Positions 8,049 through 18,821 of a DNA stretch of 64,000 bases are shown in pieces. Under the pieces are notes generated by a model, which saw only the letters and a program-made list of their open reading frames with translations, ran no database searches and was not told the origin of the DNA. The stretch's first letter is position 1. Each line of letters begins with the position of its first letter. This stretch comes from Lachnospiraceae bacterium (lineage in GTDB: Bacteria; Bacillota; Clostridia; Lachnospirales; Lachnospiraceae). The stretch is taken from the NCBI GenBank assembly GCA_017416465.1, contig JAFQCK010000166.1, forward strand, positions 1 through 64,000. The letters run 5' to 3'. Both the position numbers and the translations under genes were made by a program.

Positions 8049-9071
8049 TCATAAATATTCTATCATTCCTTTACCGCCACTATAAGTAACCTTCGCCATT
8101 GCCCCATTTATAATGGTGTGCCTTGGTGGCTTATGCCCAAAATTGCAGTCAAATATCACCGGAACATCACAGTTTCCAACACCATACATTACGGCTTCCT
8201 CATAAGAGGTATCTGTGTAATCTTTATAAAACAATGGTCTTCCAAATAAAAATCCCTTTGTATATTTAAACCAACCAATCTCATTTAACTGCCATAAAAA
8301 CATCATAAGATTTTCACCACTTATGTCAAAGCTTTCAAGATACCATATAATTCCATCTTCCTTATACTTTTCGATAAATTCCAATGTTCCGTCATATTTA
8401 GTGCCTTGCAAAAATAATAAAACATCAAGGCAACCACCTATTAATCTTCCGGTAAATGTGGTTTCATCTCCGTTTTTCAATGTTTTTGAATCAAGTTTAA
8501 GAAGTACATCCGCATCCTCATTGTATCCTTCAAGACCTGTTACTCTGTCTGAAAATCCATCCTGATATTTATTGAAAGACTTTTGAACAACCTTTTTACC
8601 TTCTAACAAACTTAAATTATTCTCAATACTTTCATGCCAGCACTCCATTCCAAAATCACCAAAATTGCCTGCATAAACTGTGGCAATATCATACTTAGTA
8701 GTTAATGTATGAATTAAACCTGTATTATCAGAATATCCCTGAAACCATTTTGGATTATTTACAAATTTCTCAAAATCCACATAGCCTAACATTTCATTTA
8801 AGAAATTTCCACCCTTTGCTGAAATAATTGCAGAAATATTTTTGTCATCTAAAAGAGCATTAAACTCTTTTCCTCTTGTCAGACCATCACTGCTTCTTCC
8901 TTTATCTGCTACCTTAAACACATTATCAGTAAATATTACCTTATAACCTTTTTCTTCTAAATTCTTTTTTCCATTATTAAATCTTTTTACATCAAGTTCA
9001 TCACTAACACCATCTGAAACAGCTGTTACTGCTATTATATCTCCCTTTGATAAATACTTTGGAAATCTCAT
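8049..9071 (-). CDS. LD-carboxypeptidase family protein (peptidase S66)
   Basis: A 340-residue protein of the S66 family, which includes murein tetrapeptide LD-carboxypeptidases and the microcin-C immunity protein MccF. The start KGD-x-I-AV-x-A, the nucleophile motif GYSDNTGL with Ser114, the internal W-Y-L-E-S-F region bearing the expected glutamate and the FGHKPPR segment with the expected histidine are all present, giving a complete Ser-Glu-His triad. There is no signal peptide, consistent with cytoplasmic recycling of wall peptides or detoxification of peptide-nucleotide toxins. It ends just before addA starts downstream in the minus direction, 17 nt from the AddA stop. Substrate undetermined. 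Confidence 0.88.
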   Translation of the reverse strand: MRFPKYLSKGDIIAVTAVSDGVSDELDVKRFNNGKKNLEEKGYKVIFTDNVFKVADKGRSSDGLTRGKEFNALLDDKNISAIISAKGGNFLNEMLGYVDFEKFVNNPKWFQGYSDNTGLIHTLTTKYDIATVYAGNFGDFGMECWHESIENNLSLLEGKKVVQKSFNKYQDGFSDRVTGLEGYNEDADVLLKLDSKTLKNGDETTFTGRLIGGCLDVLLFLQGTKYDGTLEFIEKYKEDGIIWYLESFDISGENLMMFLWQLNEIGWFKYTKGFLFGRPLFYKDYTDTSYEEAVMYGVGNCDVPVIFDCNFGHKPPRHTIINGAMAKVTYSGGKGMIEYL

Positions 9072-9088
9072 AACTTTTTAACACCTTC

Positions 9089-12000
9089 CTACACTTCAAT
9101 ACTTTTTCCTAACTCAACAGAATAAATAACAGTTTCTTTCACTTCTTTTCTTAATATCTGCTCCACAGCTTTTTTATACATTTCAAGCTGTAAAACATAA
9201 TGTTTAACTAATTCCTGTTCTTCTTTTATCCTATCAGTTTTATAATCAAGAATTACAACCTTTTCATCTTCTATAAAATACGCATCAATTATACCTTGGA
9301 TTAAAACTGTATCTCCTGTCTTTTCCACATCGTTTGGTCTGATTACAGTATTTTCTTCACCAATTAATTTTGCAACTCTTTTATATTCTTCAATTTCCGA
9401 ATCAGCAAATCCGACAACAAACTGTGCTTCTCTAAAAAGCTCTCCTCTGTCATATGCATTTTTCATTCTTGTATATAATTCAGTTTTTGCAAAACATACA
9501 AAATCATTTACGTCAATACAACTTCTTTCCGTTTCGGAAATCTTTCCTTTACTTTGTAAATCATCTAAAAATGCTATAATATTTTCTTCATTAGCTTCCA
9601 TCCTGTAATCAAATAATTCAAAAATCAAATGATAAATTGTACCACGCATAGCACCGGTTATTTTTACCGAATTTTCATCTTGATTTACATTTTCCATGCT
9701 TGTATTACTCATCTCTAAAGTTTTCTCATAAAACTCCATAAAATCAAAGCTAAGCTCTTTTTGTTCTTCCAAACCGTCTTTATTTTCTATATCATAACTA
9801 ATCTTCTTAATATCGGATACACTCATCTTTGCCGGTGTATATATTTCTTTTTTATATGAATACTCAAATGATAATCTTTCATCTAAAATCTTTTTAACCT
9901 TCTCATCATACACATACTCTGTTTTAATTGTTTCAAGACTTTTAGCACTTACATCTTCAAGATATCTTTCCTTTATTTCATTTTCAAATATCTGATTTAA
10001 AGTCATTTCTCTAATATCAACATTTGCTAAAATATTTTTATTATTTCTAAGTGTCATGGCAAGAATATCAAAATAACTCTTGATATTACATACATTTCCA
10101 TAGCCTAAATATTCTCTGTCTTCCTCTATTGCAACAGAAACCTTTTCAAAATCTTCAAGGCTTTTTCCTGAAGTTGTAAAAATCAGCTTATCTCTCGCTC
10201 TTGTACAAGCCACATAAAAGATTCTCAATTCTTCTTCAATAACATTTAAACGTATCTTTTCTGATATAGCCTCCTTTGCAAAACTTTTAGAAACTATTCT
10301 CGTATCATCATCAAAATATTCGATGCCAACTCCCATATCATCAAGGATAACTGCTTTTTTAGAAGCGTCCATAAAATTAAACTTCTTCTTAACATTTGCA
10401 ATAAATACAACAGGAAATTCAAGACCCTTGCTTTTATGGATAGACATAACCTTAACTGTATTATCATTCTCGCTAATTAATGAAGCTTCACCCATATCTA
10501 TGTTGTATTTATTCATTTTTTCAATATATCTTACAAAGTTAAATAATCCTTTATAACTACCTGTTTCATAGTCAGCAGCCTTTTGCTTAAGCATTTCTAC
10601 ATTAGCAAGTCTAACCTTTCCTGATGGCATGGCAAGAATATAATTATTGTAATTTGTTTTTTCAATAATATTACTGATAAGCTCGTAAATAGAAAGATAC
10701 ATACTCTTATCCCTAAACTCATTGAGTGTATTAAAGAATGCATCAATTTTTCCAACCAAATCTTCTTTGTATACGAGTTTATTTTCTTTGCAAAATTCTT
10801 TAATTTTATCGCCTTCATTTAAATACATCTGTAGACTTTCATAAAGACTGACTTTCCTATCTGTACAAACTCTTATATTTGCTATTTCATCATCCGTAAA
10901 ACCACCAAAAACAGCTTTCAATGATGAAGCAAGCGGAATATCCTGAATCGGATTATCTATTATCTTTAAATAATTAATTATAGTCCTAATCTCAGGTGTC
11001 TCAAAATATCCGGACCTTGATTCAACAAAGAGAGGAATACCCTGTTTTGTAAATTCTTCCTGCATTACATCAACATTTTTGCCTAAACTTCTCATTAAAA
11101 TTGTTATATCAGAATAAGTTACCGTTCTGTATTCCCCTGTTTTTTTGTCACAGATAACCATTCCGTTTTTTTCATCTGTTAATTCTTTAATCCTTTTTGC
11201 TATAACCTTTGCTTCCGCTTCACTATCCGTAGCTGATAAATCCTCATCATCTTCTTTTATTGCATTTTCTTCATCATTTTCAGAATCAAAACTATTATCA
11301 GAACTTAAATCATTTTGTTCTGCTTCTTCTCTCGTATCTATTAATATTAATTCTGATTTATCATCAATTCTTGAGAATAAATTTTCATCTTCACATTCAG
11401 TATAGATTGCTCCCTGGTAAAGTTTATTCTCATCATCATAATCAATTCCACCAAACTCTTTACTCATCAACTGCTCAAAGATTTTATTAGTTGTTTCTAT
11501 AACACCATTTCTGCTTCTAAAATTCTTATCAAGAATGATTTTATAATTACTTGCATTTTCACCTAATTCATATGTGTTATATTTCTCAACAAAAATCTTA
11601 GGATTAGAACCTCTGAATCCATAAATACTTTGTTTTACATCACCAACCATAAATCTGTTACATACTCCAAATTTTTCTTTTGAAACACTTCTAAGAATAA
11701 TTTCCTGCACAAGGTTACTGTCCTGATATTCATCAATCATTACTTCCTCGAAATTATTAGAAAGTTCATCAGCAATCCTTGTAGTCTTAACTTCCCTTCC
11801 ATCATTTTCTATTAAAAGATTAATGGCATAGTGTTCAAAATCATTAAAATCAATAATGTTTTTGTCTTTCTTCTTCTTGGCAAATTTATCCATAAAAGCT
11901 ATTGTAATTTTAATATATGTTTCAATAGTCTTTTTACATTTTATCATTTCCTCAAAACTTTCTGATAACGTACCTTTAAAAAATCTTGATTTTATCTTAC

Positions 12001-12913
12001 CAATTTTATCTTTACAACCATCTCTGGTCTTTTTAATTATTTCCTTTAACCCTGCATCAACATTTTTTTCTGTAGGCATTCTTCCAAAATCAAAATTAAG
12101 ACTTGTTCTAATCGTATCAAATGTTTCTTTTGACATTGCACTCTCTATATAATTAAGTTCTTCGCTAAATTTATTAACATATTTATCAAGTCCGTCTTCA
12201 TTAGATTTATCAATTATATATTTATACGAATTAACAATTTCTTTTAAAAGCTCCTTAGTGTGATTTAAAACAAAATCCATATAAATACTTTTTTCAAATT
12301 GTTCTTTACTTTCAAAATCATACTTGGCAATTATCTCATCAAACCATACATTGGGAAATGGAAAATTAATTGTCTCTCCGTATAAATCTAAAATCATATT
12401 TTCAATCGATTCATCACCACGTTTGTTTTCAAATTGTCTCACAAATCTAAAGAAATCTTCATCACCTGATAAATAGAATTCTTCTAAAACTTCCTTAACA
12501 ACATCTGATTTTAAAAGCTCAATCTCCGTACTCTCTGCAACCCTTACAGCCGGGTCTAAATCTATCTCGTTAAAATGCTCTTTTATTAAATCAAGACAAA
12601 AACTATGTATAGTTGTTATCTTAGCATTATGAATATACGTCTGCTGTTTTTGTAAATGAGCATTATCCGGCTCATTTTCCAATTCTTTATCAATTGCCAT
12701 AAGAATTCTTTCACGCATCTCAGAAGCGGCAGCATTTGTAAATGTAACAACAAGAATCTTATCTATATCTATTGGATTGTCTTTATCAAGTATTCTTTTT
12801 ATTATTCTTTCAACTAACACTGCAGTTTTGCCCGAACCTGCCGCTGCCGAAACCAGAATATTTCTATCTCTGGCATCTATTACTTTTTGTTGTGCATCTG
12901 TCCACTTAGCCAT
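9089..12913 (-). CDS. addA: AddA: helicase-nuclease subunit of the AddAB recombination complex
   Basis: A 1274-residue UvrD-family helicase with a C-terminal nuclease. Walker A (AAAGSGKT) is at 23-30, the DEAD-like helicase motif DEYQDSN lies near residue 390, GDVKQSIYGFRG follows, and VMSIHKSKGLEF marks motif V. The C-terminal RecB-type nuclease has LDYKTDR. AddAB binds double-strand breaks, unwinds and degrades the ends and loads recombinase after a Chi-type site. The gene lies downstream of addB in the same direction (about 60 nt gap), the standard Firmicutes order. Length is normal for the family. An acidic low-complexity insert (about 515-560) separates helicase domains. Confidence 0.97.
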   Translation of the reverse strand: MAKWTDAQQKVIDARDRNILVSAAAGSGKTAVLVERIIKRILDKDNPIDIDKILVVTFTNAAASEMRERILMAIDKELENEPDNAHLQKQQTYIHNAKITTIHSFCLDLIKEHFNEIDLDPAVRVAESTEIELLKSDVVKEVLEEFYLSGDEDFFRFVRQFENKRGDESIENMILDLYGETINFPFPNVWFDEIIAKYDFESKEQFEKSIYMDFVLNHTKELLKEIVNSYKYIIDKSNEDGLDKYVNKFSEELNYIESAMSKETFDTIRTSLNFDFGRMPTEKNVDAGLKEIIKKTRDGCKDKIGKIKSRFFKGTLSESFEEMIKCKKTIETYIKITIAFMDKFAKKKKDKNIIDFNDFEHYAINLLIENDGREVKTTRIADELSNNFEEVMIDEYQDSNLVQEIILRSVSKEKFGVCNRFMVGDVKQSIYGFRGSNPKIFVEKYNTYELGENASNYKIILDKNFRSRNGVIETTNKIFEQLMSKEFGGIDYDDENKLYQGAIYTECEDENLFSRIDDKSELILIDTREEAEQNDLSSDNSFDSENDEENAIKEDDEDLSATDSEAEAKVIAKRIKELTDEKNGMVICDKKTGEYRTVTYSDITILMRSLGKNVDVMQEEFTKQGIPLFVESRSGYFETPEIRTIINYLKIIDNPIQDIPLASSLKAVFGGFTDDEIANIRVCTDRKVSLYESLQMYLNEGDKIKEFCKENKLVYKEDLVGKIDAFFNTLNEFRDKSMYLSIYELISNIIEKTNYNNYILAMPSGKVRLANVEMLKQKAADYETGSYKGLFNFVRYIEKMNKYNIDMGEASLISENDNTVKVMSIHKSKGLEFPVVFIANVKKKFNFMDASKKAVILDDMGVGIEYFDDDTRIVSKSFAKEAISEKIRLNVIEEELRIFYVACTRARDKLIFTTSGKSLEDFEKVSVAIEEDREYLGYGNVCNIKSYFDILAMTLRNNKNILANVDIREMTLNQIFENEIKERYLEDVSAKSLETIKTEYVYDEKVKKILDERLSFEYSYKKEIYTPAKMSVSDIKKISYDIENKDGLEEQKELSFDFMEFYEKTLEMSNTSMENVNQDENSVKITGAMRGTIYHLIFELFDYRMEANEENIIAFLDDLQSKGKISETERSCIDVNDFVCFAKTELYTRMKNAYDRGELFREAQFVVGFADSEIEEYKRVAKLIGEENTVIRPNDVEKTGDTVLIQGIIDAYFIEDEKVVILDYKTDRIKEEQELVKHYVLQLEMYKKAVEQILRKEVKETVIYSVELGKSIEV

Positions 12914-12975
12914 TATTTACCAGCCTTTCCATTTATTCTATCCATTTATCCGTTCATAATAATTAACAAACTATA

Positions 12976-15900
12976 TTAATCATTTCCTTCATTAAGCGTC
13001 TTTTTTCTAATTTCATTCCAAACACTTTCATTATCAAATTTGGTCAGTTCTCTCGTCTTAAATCCTTTTATTCTTTTATCAAAACCACAGACATTTTTGT
13101 AAGGACAATAATCACATGCTGAAGAATTTGAACCTGATTTAACATATGGATTTACTTCAATTTTTCCATTTATCATTTCACTTCCAAGTTCTTTCACTTT
13201 ATCATGAACATAATCCAAAAGACACTTCATTGATAAATCAGTAACATTTCCACTAGTTTTCAAAAACTCGCCTGTTTTCTTAAATCCTGCCGGAATCACC
13301 AATGATTTCCCACCTGTTTTAATCAGTTCGTCTATATCCCTGTCAAATGCTGAAAGTACATTTTCATTATCTGAAAAAATGCCATCCGGCTTTTGTCTGC
13401 CTAAAATCATATTAGCAAGAATTTCTTTATTCTTTTCTATATCTTCAGTTAGCTTAATATCTTCTGCCTTAATAATCGGATTATCAATATTATAGTAAAA
13501 CAAGCCTGCCGGAATTACATTCTTATCAGGGTTCTTATTTTCAAGATACTTAGTCACTGCCTCCATATACATTACAAGCTGTAACTGTAGGCCTTCATAT
13601 ACATCATTGATTTCAAACTTTTTAGAGCCGGATTTGTAATCAATGATTTTTACATAAATGTCATCACCATTATTATAAAAATCTATTCTGTCAATTACTC
13701 CTCTAAGTCCCATTTTTCGGCCGTCTTCAAAATCAAAATTAACACTCTCTATACCTGATTTATCTGAAAATCTCCATTCAAAAAGAGCCGGTTTAAACTT
13801 ACCTCTAACAATCTGCTCACCTAAAATCCATACCGTCTTGTTAGCAGTTCTTCTTATCTTATCAAGCATATATTCGTTTCTTCCGCTATCCGAAAAAAGA
13901 TTCGTACCTTCTAATTCGGCCGCTTCATTTACACTCTCATTTATAAGCAAAGTTCTTAATTCATCATCAATTTTGTTATAGGCAATTTTCCTGTCACGAA
14001 CCTTTGTAAAATAAAGCTCTATGGATTTATGATAAATATTTCCAATATCATTTTGCTGTATTACATACTCTTTTCTTTCCATAAGGTTTAGTCCATAGGA
14101 AACAAAATGTCTGTATGCACAGGCTGCAAATGTTTCTAATCTTGAAATAGAATTTTTCATTTCTTTTCCATACATTACATTAGCAACTGCCCTGTCTAAC
14201 TGCGACTCTTCTGCTTTATAAATAGCTGCATTAATAAGAGGCTGCATATCAATTCCAAGTTCTAAGCATTTTACATATATTTCCTTAAACAAATTCATCT
14301 GACTATCATATATTTTCCCTGAAATATAGTCATAAATATTTTCTGAAATATATGAAGCTGCAATATCCTTATTCGTAATATTTTCAGGTACTGTCTTATT
14401 ATCTGTCTTTGATTCATCTATTACATTTATGCCTCTAAACATATGAACTATACTGTTAACTAAATATGAAGGTCTTGCTGACTTCATATCACTTCCTGTT
14501 CTGTAAAATGAGATAAATAATTTCTCTGACATTTTAGTTAACAGTAAGTATAAATAAAATTTTTGAATAAACGAATTTTCCCTGACAGTTGGTGAAAGCT
14601 CAATTCCTGATTCTTTTAAAAACTCTCTTTCAGCTCTTGTTAATACACCTGAACTACCATCATTTTTTGGTATCATTCCATCATTCGCGCCAATTAAAAA
14701 CAACACCTTAATATTATTTAGTCTTGTTCTTTCAATATCTCCAACCACTACTCTATCAAGAGTAGGCGGAACAAGTCCTACCTTTATCTCTGAAAATCCT
14801 GAATCAAGCATTGCAGACAATTCTTTTGGTGTAACCTCCTCATCACCTATAAGATTTTCCATCTTAAGAAATAATTCCATAACAATCTCATAAGTCTGTC
14901 GGTATTCGTTGCCTCTTGAAATATCACCATTACTATAAAATGCTTTGGCAATAGCTTCCATTTTTCCTTTAATATCTAACTTTAGTATAATCTCTCTAAG
15001 TCCTTCAATGGAATCTTTAACCTTTGCCTGCTTATTTTTCTTATATAAATTATAAAAGTCTTCTGTGTCATCTATGAGCTTTATCCTTGCATTTTCATAG
15101 ATTTCATTTTCATCTTCGATATTTTTATTCCATTTTTTATGCCCTCTGATTCCATGGCTTATTACATAATTTTCAAGCATATCTATCTCATTTCTTAAAA
15201 GAGATGACATTCCTGCCCTCAAATATGAGAATACACTTTCGTATGAGTAATTATTTTCCACTATTTCAAATAATGCTCTGATTGTTTCTACCATTGGGTT
15301 GGTATTAACACTTCTGTTATCATCTATAAAACAAGGTATTTTATATCTATTAAAAACATTGGTAATACTGTAATTATAACTTCCTATATCAGCTGTTATT
15401 ACCGCAATATCCTTATATCTGTATCCATTTTCTCTTATTAATGTGCAGATTTTATAAGCGACATATTCTGATTCTTTAAGCATATTATCACATATATGTA
15501 TACTTATATCCTCTATCTCTTCATTAAAATATGGCTTTACTCCATATTTAAAAATATTATTCTCAAGATATTTAAGTTCTGCACTATCCTTAAGTCTTAA
15601 CAAATCATTAAGAATAATATCCGAATAAACCTCAACCCCTTCTTCTTTTGCAATATTTTTAATTCTGTTAATAGTCTTTTTACTTATATTAAAAATATCC
15701 GTTTCAGATTCTTTAAGATAATCAATTCCTTCTGTATCACGAATAGTAGCAGTAACTGTAACACTTTCAGAATACTTTAATAATCCTCTTATAACCTCAT
15801 ACTGAACAGGAGAAAATCCTGTATATTCATCTAAGGTTATGTGGCTGTTTTTTATAATTTTAGACTTAGGAATAAGTTCACATGCTTTTGTAAGAAGCTC

Positions 15901-16440
15901 CTCACTTACGATAAACTTCTCATTTATATATTCCTTAAATTTATCCGCAACAATCTTAATATCTTTTAATTTTGCACTTAAAAGTGGTTTATTCGCTATC
16001 TTTTGAAAAATTTCTTCAAATTTATCATCATTAATTCCATACTGATAAAACTCACTTATCATTGATTTCATCTCATCAATGAAATTAGTCATTTTAGTCT
16101 TATTTGCAAATACAGATAAACTCTGTTTATTTTCTTCAATTATCTTTCTAAGAATTAAACATTTTCCGGTATCATCCAAAACTGTATAAATATTCACTCC
16201 TGCTTCATCAAATAATCTTTTTGCAAGACGCTTAAAGCTGATAATGTCAATATTCATAGTTCCTTTTGCATCTGATAAATCCACGATTGTTTTCTGAGTT
16301 TCCATTGTAAACTGCTCAGGTACAATCACAAAAAAGCGTGAATCCTTATAATCCACACTCTCACTTTTCTCAAGCAGTTTTTTATACATTAATGTAGTTT
16401 TCCCGGTTCCACTTCCACCAATAATCAGTTGTAATCCCAT
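12976..16440 (-). CDS. addB: AddB: second helicase-nuclease subunit with iron-sulfur cluster
   Basis: An 1154-residue partner of AddA. It starts with a Walker A motif (GGSGTGKT, residues 8-15) in an otherwise inactive helicase fold. The C-terminal nuclease domain carries IIDYKSGS. The four cysteines of the structural iron-sulfur cluster are visible: one in the C-A-Y-R-H segment before the nuclease and three in the C-terminal C-D-Y-C-P-Y-K-N-V-C group. The length is as expected. The gene is the first of the addB-addA operon, with an inverted repeat (16469-16523) in its upstream region. Start codon and context agree with the family. Confidence 0.97.
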   Translation of the reverse strand: MGLQLIIGGSGTGKTTLMYKKLLEKSESVDYKDSRFFVIVPEQFTMETQKTIVDLSDAKGTMNIDIISFKRLAKRLFDEAGVNIYTVLDDTGKCLILRKIIEENKQSLSVFANKTKMTNFIDEMKSMISEFYQYGINDDKFEEIFQKIANKPLLSAKLKDIKIVADKFKEYINEKFIVSEELLTKACELIPKSKIIKNSHITLDEYTGFSPVQYEVIRGLLKYSESVTVTATIRDTEGIDYLKESETDIFNISKKTINRIKNIAKEEGVEVYSDIILNDLLRLKDSAELKYLENNIFKYGVKPYFNEEIEDISIHICDNMLKESEYVAYKICTLIRENGYRYKDIAVITADIGSYNYSITNVFNRYKIPCFIDDNRSVNTNPMVETIRALFEIVENNYSYESVFSYLRAGMSSLLRNEIDMLENYVISHGIRGHKKWNKNIEDENEIYENARIKLIDDTEDFYNLYKKNKQAKVKDSIEGLREIILKLDIKGKMEAIAKAFYSNGDISRGNEYRQTYEIVMELFLKMENLIGDEEVTPKELSAMLDSGFSEIKVGLVPPTLDRVVVGDIERTRLNNIKVLFLIGANDGMIPKNDGSSGVLTRAEREFLKESGIELSPTVRENSFIQKFYLYLLLTKMSEKLFISFYRTGSDMKSARPSYLVNSIVHMFRGINVIDESKTDNKTVPENITNKDIAASYISENIYDYISGKIYDSQMNLFKEIYVKCLELGIDMQPLINAAIYKAEESQLDRAVANVMYGKEMKNSISRLETFAACAYRHFVSYGLNLMERKEYVIQQNDIGNIYHKSIELYFTKVRDRKIAYNKIDDELRTLLINESVNEAAELEGTNLFSDSGRNEYMLDKIRRTANKTVWILGEQIVRGKFKPALFEWRFSDKSGIESVNFDFEDGRKMGLRGVIDRIDFYNNGDDIYVKIIDYKSGSKKFEINDVYEGLQLQLVMYMEAVTKYLENKNPDKNVIPAGLFYYNIDNPIIKAEDIKLTEDIEKNKEILANMILGRQKPDGIFSDNENVLSAFDRDIDELIKTGGKSLVIPAGFKKTGEFLKTSGNVTDLSMKCLLDYVHDKVKELGSEMINGKIEVNPYVKSGSNSSACDYCPYKNVCGFDKRIKGFKTRELTKFDNESVWNEIRKKTLNEGND

Positions 16441-16468
16441 ATTCCCTCCGACTTTACTTCGATTTAAT

Positions 16469-16523
16469 AATAGTTCAAGCTGAACTTTTGCATGATTTTG
16501 CGAATAAAGTAAACTGAACTATT
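16469..16523. repeat. Inverted repeat between addB and the divergent gene
   Basis: AATAGTTCA (16469-16477) and TGAACTATT (16515-16523) are perfect 9-bp arms around a 37-bp centre that contains GCTGAACT and TTTGCGAAT. Similar words occur at 24660-24690, so this may belong to a dispersed intergenic repeat family. It could also be an operator for either divergent gene. Confidence 0.5.
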
Positions 16524-16554
16524 TAATTTTCTTATCTACATTTTAGCATATTAT

Positions 16555-16584
16555 TTGAAATAAATTAATATATATAAATATAAT
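16555..16584 (+). promoter_or_regulatory. Possible sigma-A promoter for the gene at 16647
   Basis: TTGAAA (16555-16560) and TATAAT (16579-16584) are separated by 18 bp, about 60 nt before the start codon. The region is extremely AT-rich, so chance matches are likely. Confidence 0.45.
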
Positions 16585-16646
16585 TTATAATGTTTTAGTA
16601 ATGGTCTTTTAATAAAATTAATCTATGAAAGGAAATCGGTACATAT

Positions 16647-17309
16647 ATGAGTAACACACCTAAAATTATGGTTTTCAGATTGAAAGAATTAATTTATACT
16701 GCTATATTTATCCTTCTTGCTATACTATTAATTGTTTTTTTAGTTAAAATGTTTAATTCGGATAAAAAAGGGCACGATAATAACAATGAAACAGTAAATG
16801 CTGAAGCTTCAAAATCAGAAGGGAATAATGAAGAAAATACCGTTCCTATTGAGAACTTGAATAACAATACTTCTGAAATTGAAACAAGTAAATCAGATAT
16901 AAATAACACTGAAACTGATAATACTACTGTTAATCCAACTTCTGAAAATAATTCAAGTAGTTCTTCTATTGAAAATACTTCTCCAGAAACAGCACCACCT
17001 AAAAAAACACCAAAGAGAAATTATTCTCCCGGTGTATATACATCATCTTTGGTGTTAAATAACAGTGCTCTTGAAGTTCAGGTCAGTGTTGATTTAGACA
17101 GTATTAACTCTATCTCAATTAAAAATATGGACGAAGCTATAACTACGATGTATCCGCTTATGTCAGGTTCCATAAAAGATTTGGAAAAGCAGATTATTGC
17201 TTCGCAGTCCCTTGAAAATATTACTTACTCAAGTGAAAATCGTTATACCTATATGGTACTTCTTGATGCTATTAGCTCTGCTCTATCAAAAGCAGAAAAA
17301 TCAAACTAA
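16647..17309 (+). CDS. Membrane-anchored protein with Ser/Thr/Asn-rich linker
   Basis: A 220-residue protein with one N-terminal membrane helix (about 15-35), a long low-complexity linker rich in Asn, Glu, Ser and Thr (about 40-125), and a C-terminal folded domain (about 130-220) beginning at the YSPGVYTSSL segment. The C-terminal pattern, with a strand pair followed by a Q-I-I-A-S-Q-S segment, suggests an FMN-binding-like or related small secreted domain seen in Clostridia, but I cannot assign a family. It is expected to face outside, tethered by the helix. It has its own possible promoter and a strong terminator. Function unknown. Confidence 0.75.
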   Translation: MSNTPKIMVFRLKELIYTAIFILLAILLIVFLVKMFNSDKKGHDNNNETVNAEASKSEGNNEENTVPIENLNNNTSEIETSKSDINNTETDNTTVNPTSENNSSSSSIENTSPETAPPKKTPKRNYSPGVYTSSLVLNNSALEVQVSVDLDSINSISIKNMDEAITTMYPLMSGSIKDLEKQIIASQSLENITYSSENRYTYMVLLDAISSALSKAEKSN

Positions 17310-17344
17310 GATATTAATACAGAAGATAAAAAATCCTTCTTAAA

Positions 17345-17395
17345 TAGTTGTAGCTCTAATGATTTCAAAAAATCAATTAGAGCTACATTTTTTAA
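17345..17395. terminator. Bidirectional terminator between convergent genes
   Basis: TGTAGCTCTAAT (17349-17360) pairs with ATTAGAGCTACA (17376-17387) and is followed by TTTTTT on the plus strand. The convergent MATE gene ends at 17392, so the structure may serve both sides. Confidence 0.85.
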
Positions 17396-18726
17396 TAATG
17401 ATAAGTTTTTCTCTTTACTACCAAAAAGATAACCGTAAACACTACTGCCATCACTTCTGCAACAATAATCGATATCCATACCCCGTCAATTCCAAAAATC
17501 AAAGGCAATAACATTACCGCACTTATTTGAAATACAAGTGTACGAAGAAATGATATAATTGCAGATGTTATCCCATCATTTAATGCCGTAAAAAATCCGG
17601 AACCAAATATTGCATATCCCATAAAGAAAAATGAGAGTGCAAAAATTCTAAATCCTGAAACAGTAAGCTCCATAAGTTCCTTATCATAACCAACAAAAAT
17701 ATTAGCAAATGGCATTGCAAAAATTTCTCCTGCAATAACCATACCAATTCCAAAAATCCCTATCATTATGATACTTTTCTTAAGAAGTCCCTTTAACTCT
17801 TTATGATTACCAGCCCCATAATTATATCCAAATATCGGTGCTGTTCCAATTGAATAACCAATAAAAGCTGCTGCAAAAATCATACTAACATACATCATTA
17901 CTCCATAAGCAGCAACACCATCTTCTCCTGCATATTTTAAAAGCTGAATATTGTATAACATACCAACAATATTCATTGATACATTACTCATAAATTCTGA
18001 CGAACCATTGATACACGCTTTAAATATTATTCTACCGTGAATATTTGTTTTACCAAGCCTTAGTATACTACTATTCTTCCTAAAGAAATATATAAATGGT
18101 ATACTTCCTCCAACCACCTGACTCATCGCAGTCGCAATAGCCGCACCGACTAACTTATACTGCTGTGGTAAAAGAATAACCAAAACTGCATCTAATATAA
18201 TATTAGTTACACCGGCAAAGAGAGTCACTATCAACCCCAACTGTGGCTTTTCTGCTGTAACCATAAAACTTTGAAATAAAAACTGTAATACATTAAATGG
18301 CAATGCACACAAAATAATTCTTGCATATATTATAGCATTTTCTAATATTTCGCCCTCTGCTCCAAGAAGTGAAGCAATTGGTCTTATAAAAACAATTCCT
18401 AAAACTGCAAAAATCACACCTAAAATCAGGGTTACATATACAAATAATGAAAAATATTTATTAGCTTTTTCACTTTTTCCTTCTCCTAATGTTTTAGCTA
18501 CAATTGCAGAACCACCTGTACCAAACATAAATCCCACTGTTGCTAAAATCATAAGCAAAGGAATAACAATATTAACTGCTGCAAAAGCAGTTTTCCCTGC
18601 ATAATTTGAAACAAAAAATCCGTCAACAACACCATAAATTGATGTGAAAATCATCATTCCTATAGACGGTAATGTAAATTTAATAAGTTTACCATATGTA
18701 AAATGGTCTGAAAGTTGTATATTCAT
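17392..18726 (-). CDS. MATE-family multidrug/cation antiporter
   Basis: A 444-residue integral membrane protein with about twelve helices arranged as two similar halves, the hallmark of MATE transporters. The N-terminal F-x-x-P-S-I-G-M-M segment, the G-GSAIVAK motif at the end of the third helix and the corresponding second-half IGTAPIFGYNYGA motif fit the family. It would export toxic compounds or metabolites in exchange for Na+ or H+. It is flanked by a terminator downstream and non-coding DNA upstream, so it is probably monocistronic. Substrate cannot be predicted from sequence. Confidence 0.92.
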   Translation of the reverse strand: MNIQLSDHFTYGKLIKFTLPSIGMMIFTSIYGVVDGFFVSNYAGKTAFAAVNIVIPLLMILATVGFMFGTGGSAIVAKTLGEGKSEKANKYFSLFVYVTLILGVIFAVLGIVFIRPIASLLGAEGEILENAIIYARIILCALPFNVLQFLFQSFMVTAEKPQLGLIVTLFAGVTNIILDAVLVILLPQQYKLVGAAIATAMSQVVGGSIPFIYFFRKNSSILRLGKTNIHGRIIFKACINGSSEFMSNVSMNIVGMLYNIQLLKYAGEDGVAAYGVMMYVSMIFAAAFIGYSIGTAPIFGYNYGAGNHKELKGLLKKSIIMIGIFGIGMVIAGEIFAMPFANIFVGYDKELMELTVSGFRIFALSFFFMGYAIFGSGFFTALNDGITSAIISFLRTLVFQISAVMLLPLIFGIDGVWISIIVAEVMAVVFTVIFLVVKRKTYHY

Positions 18727-18821
18727 TTTATCCTCAATATCTTTTTAATAATTTAAAATTTTCTTTAACATCTTCTTCATTATCTTTTTACTTATACTCC
18801 CACAATACATTTTTAGCGAAG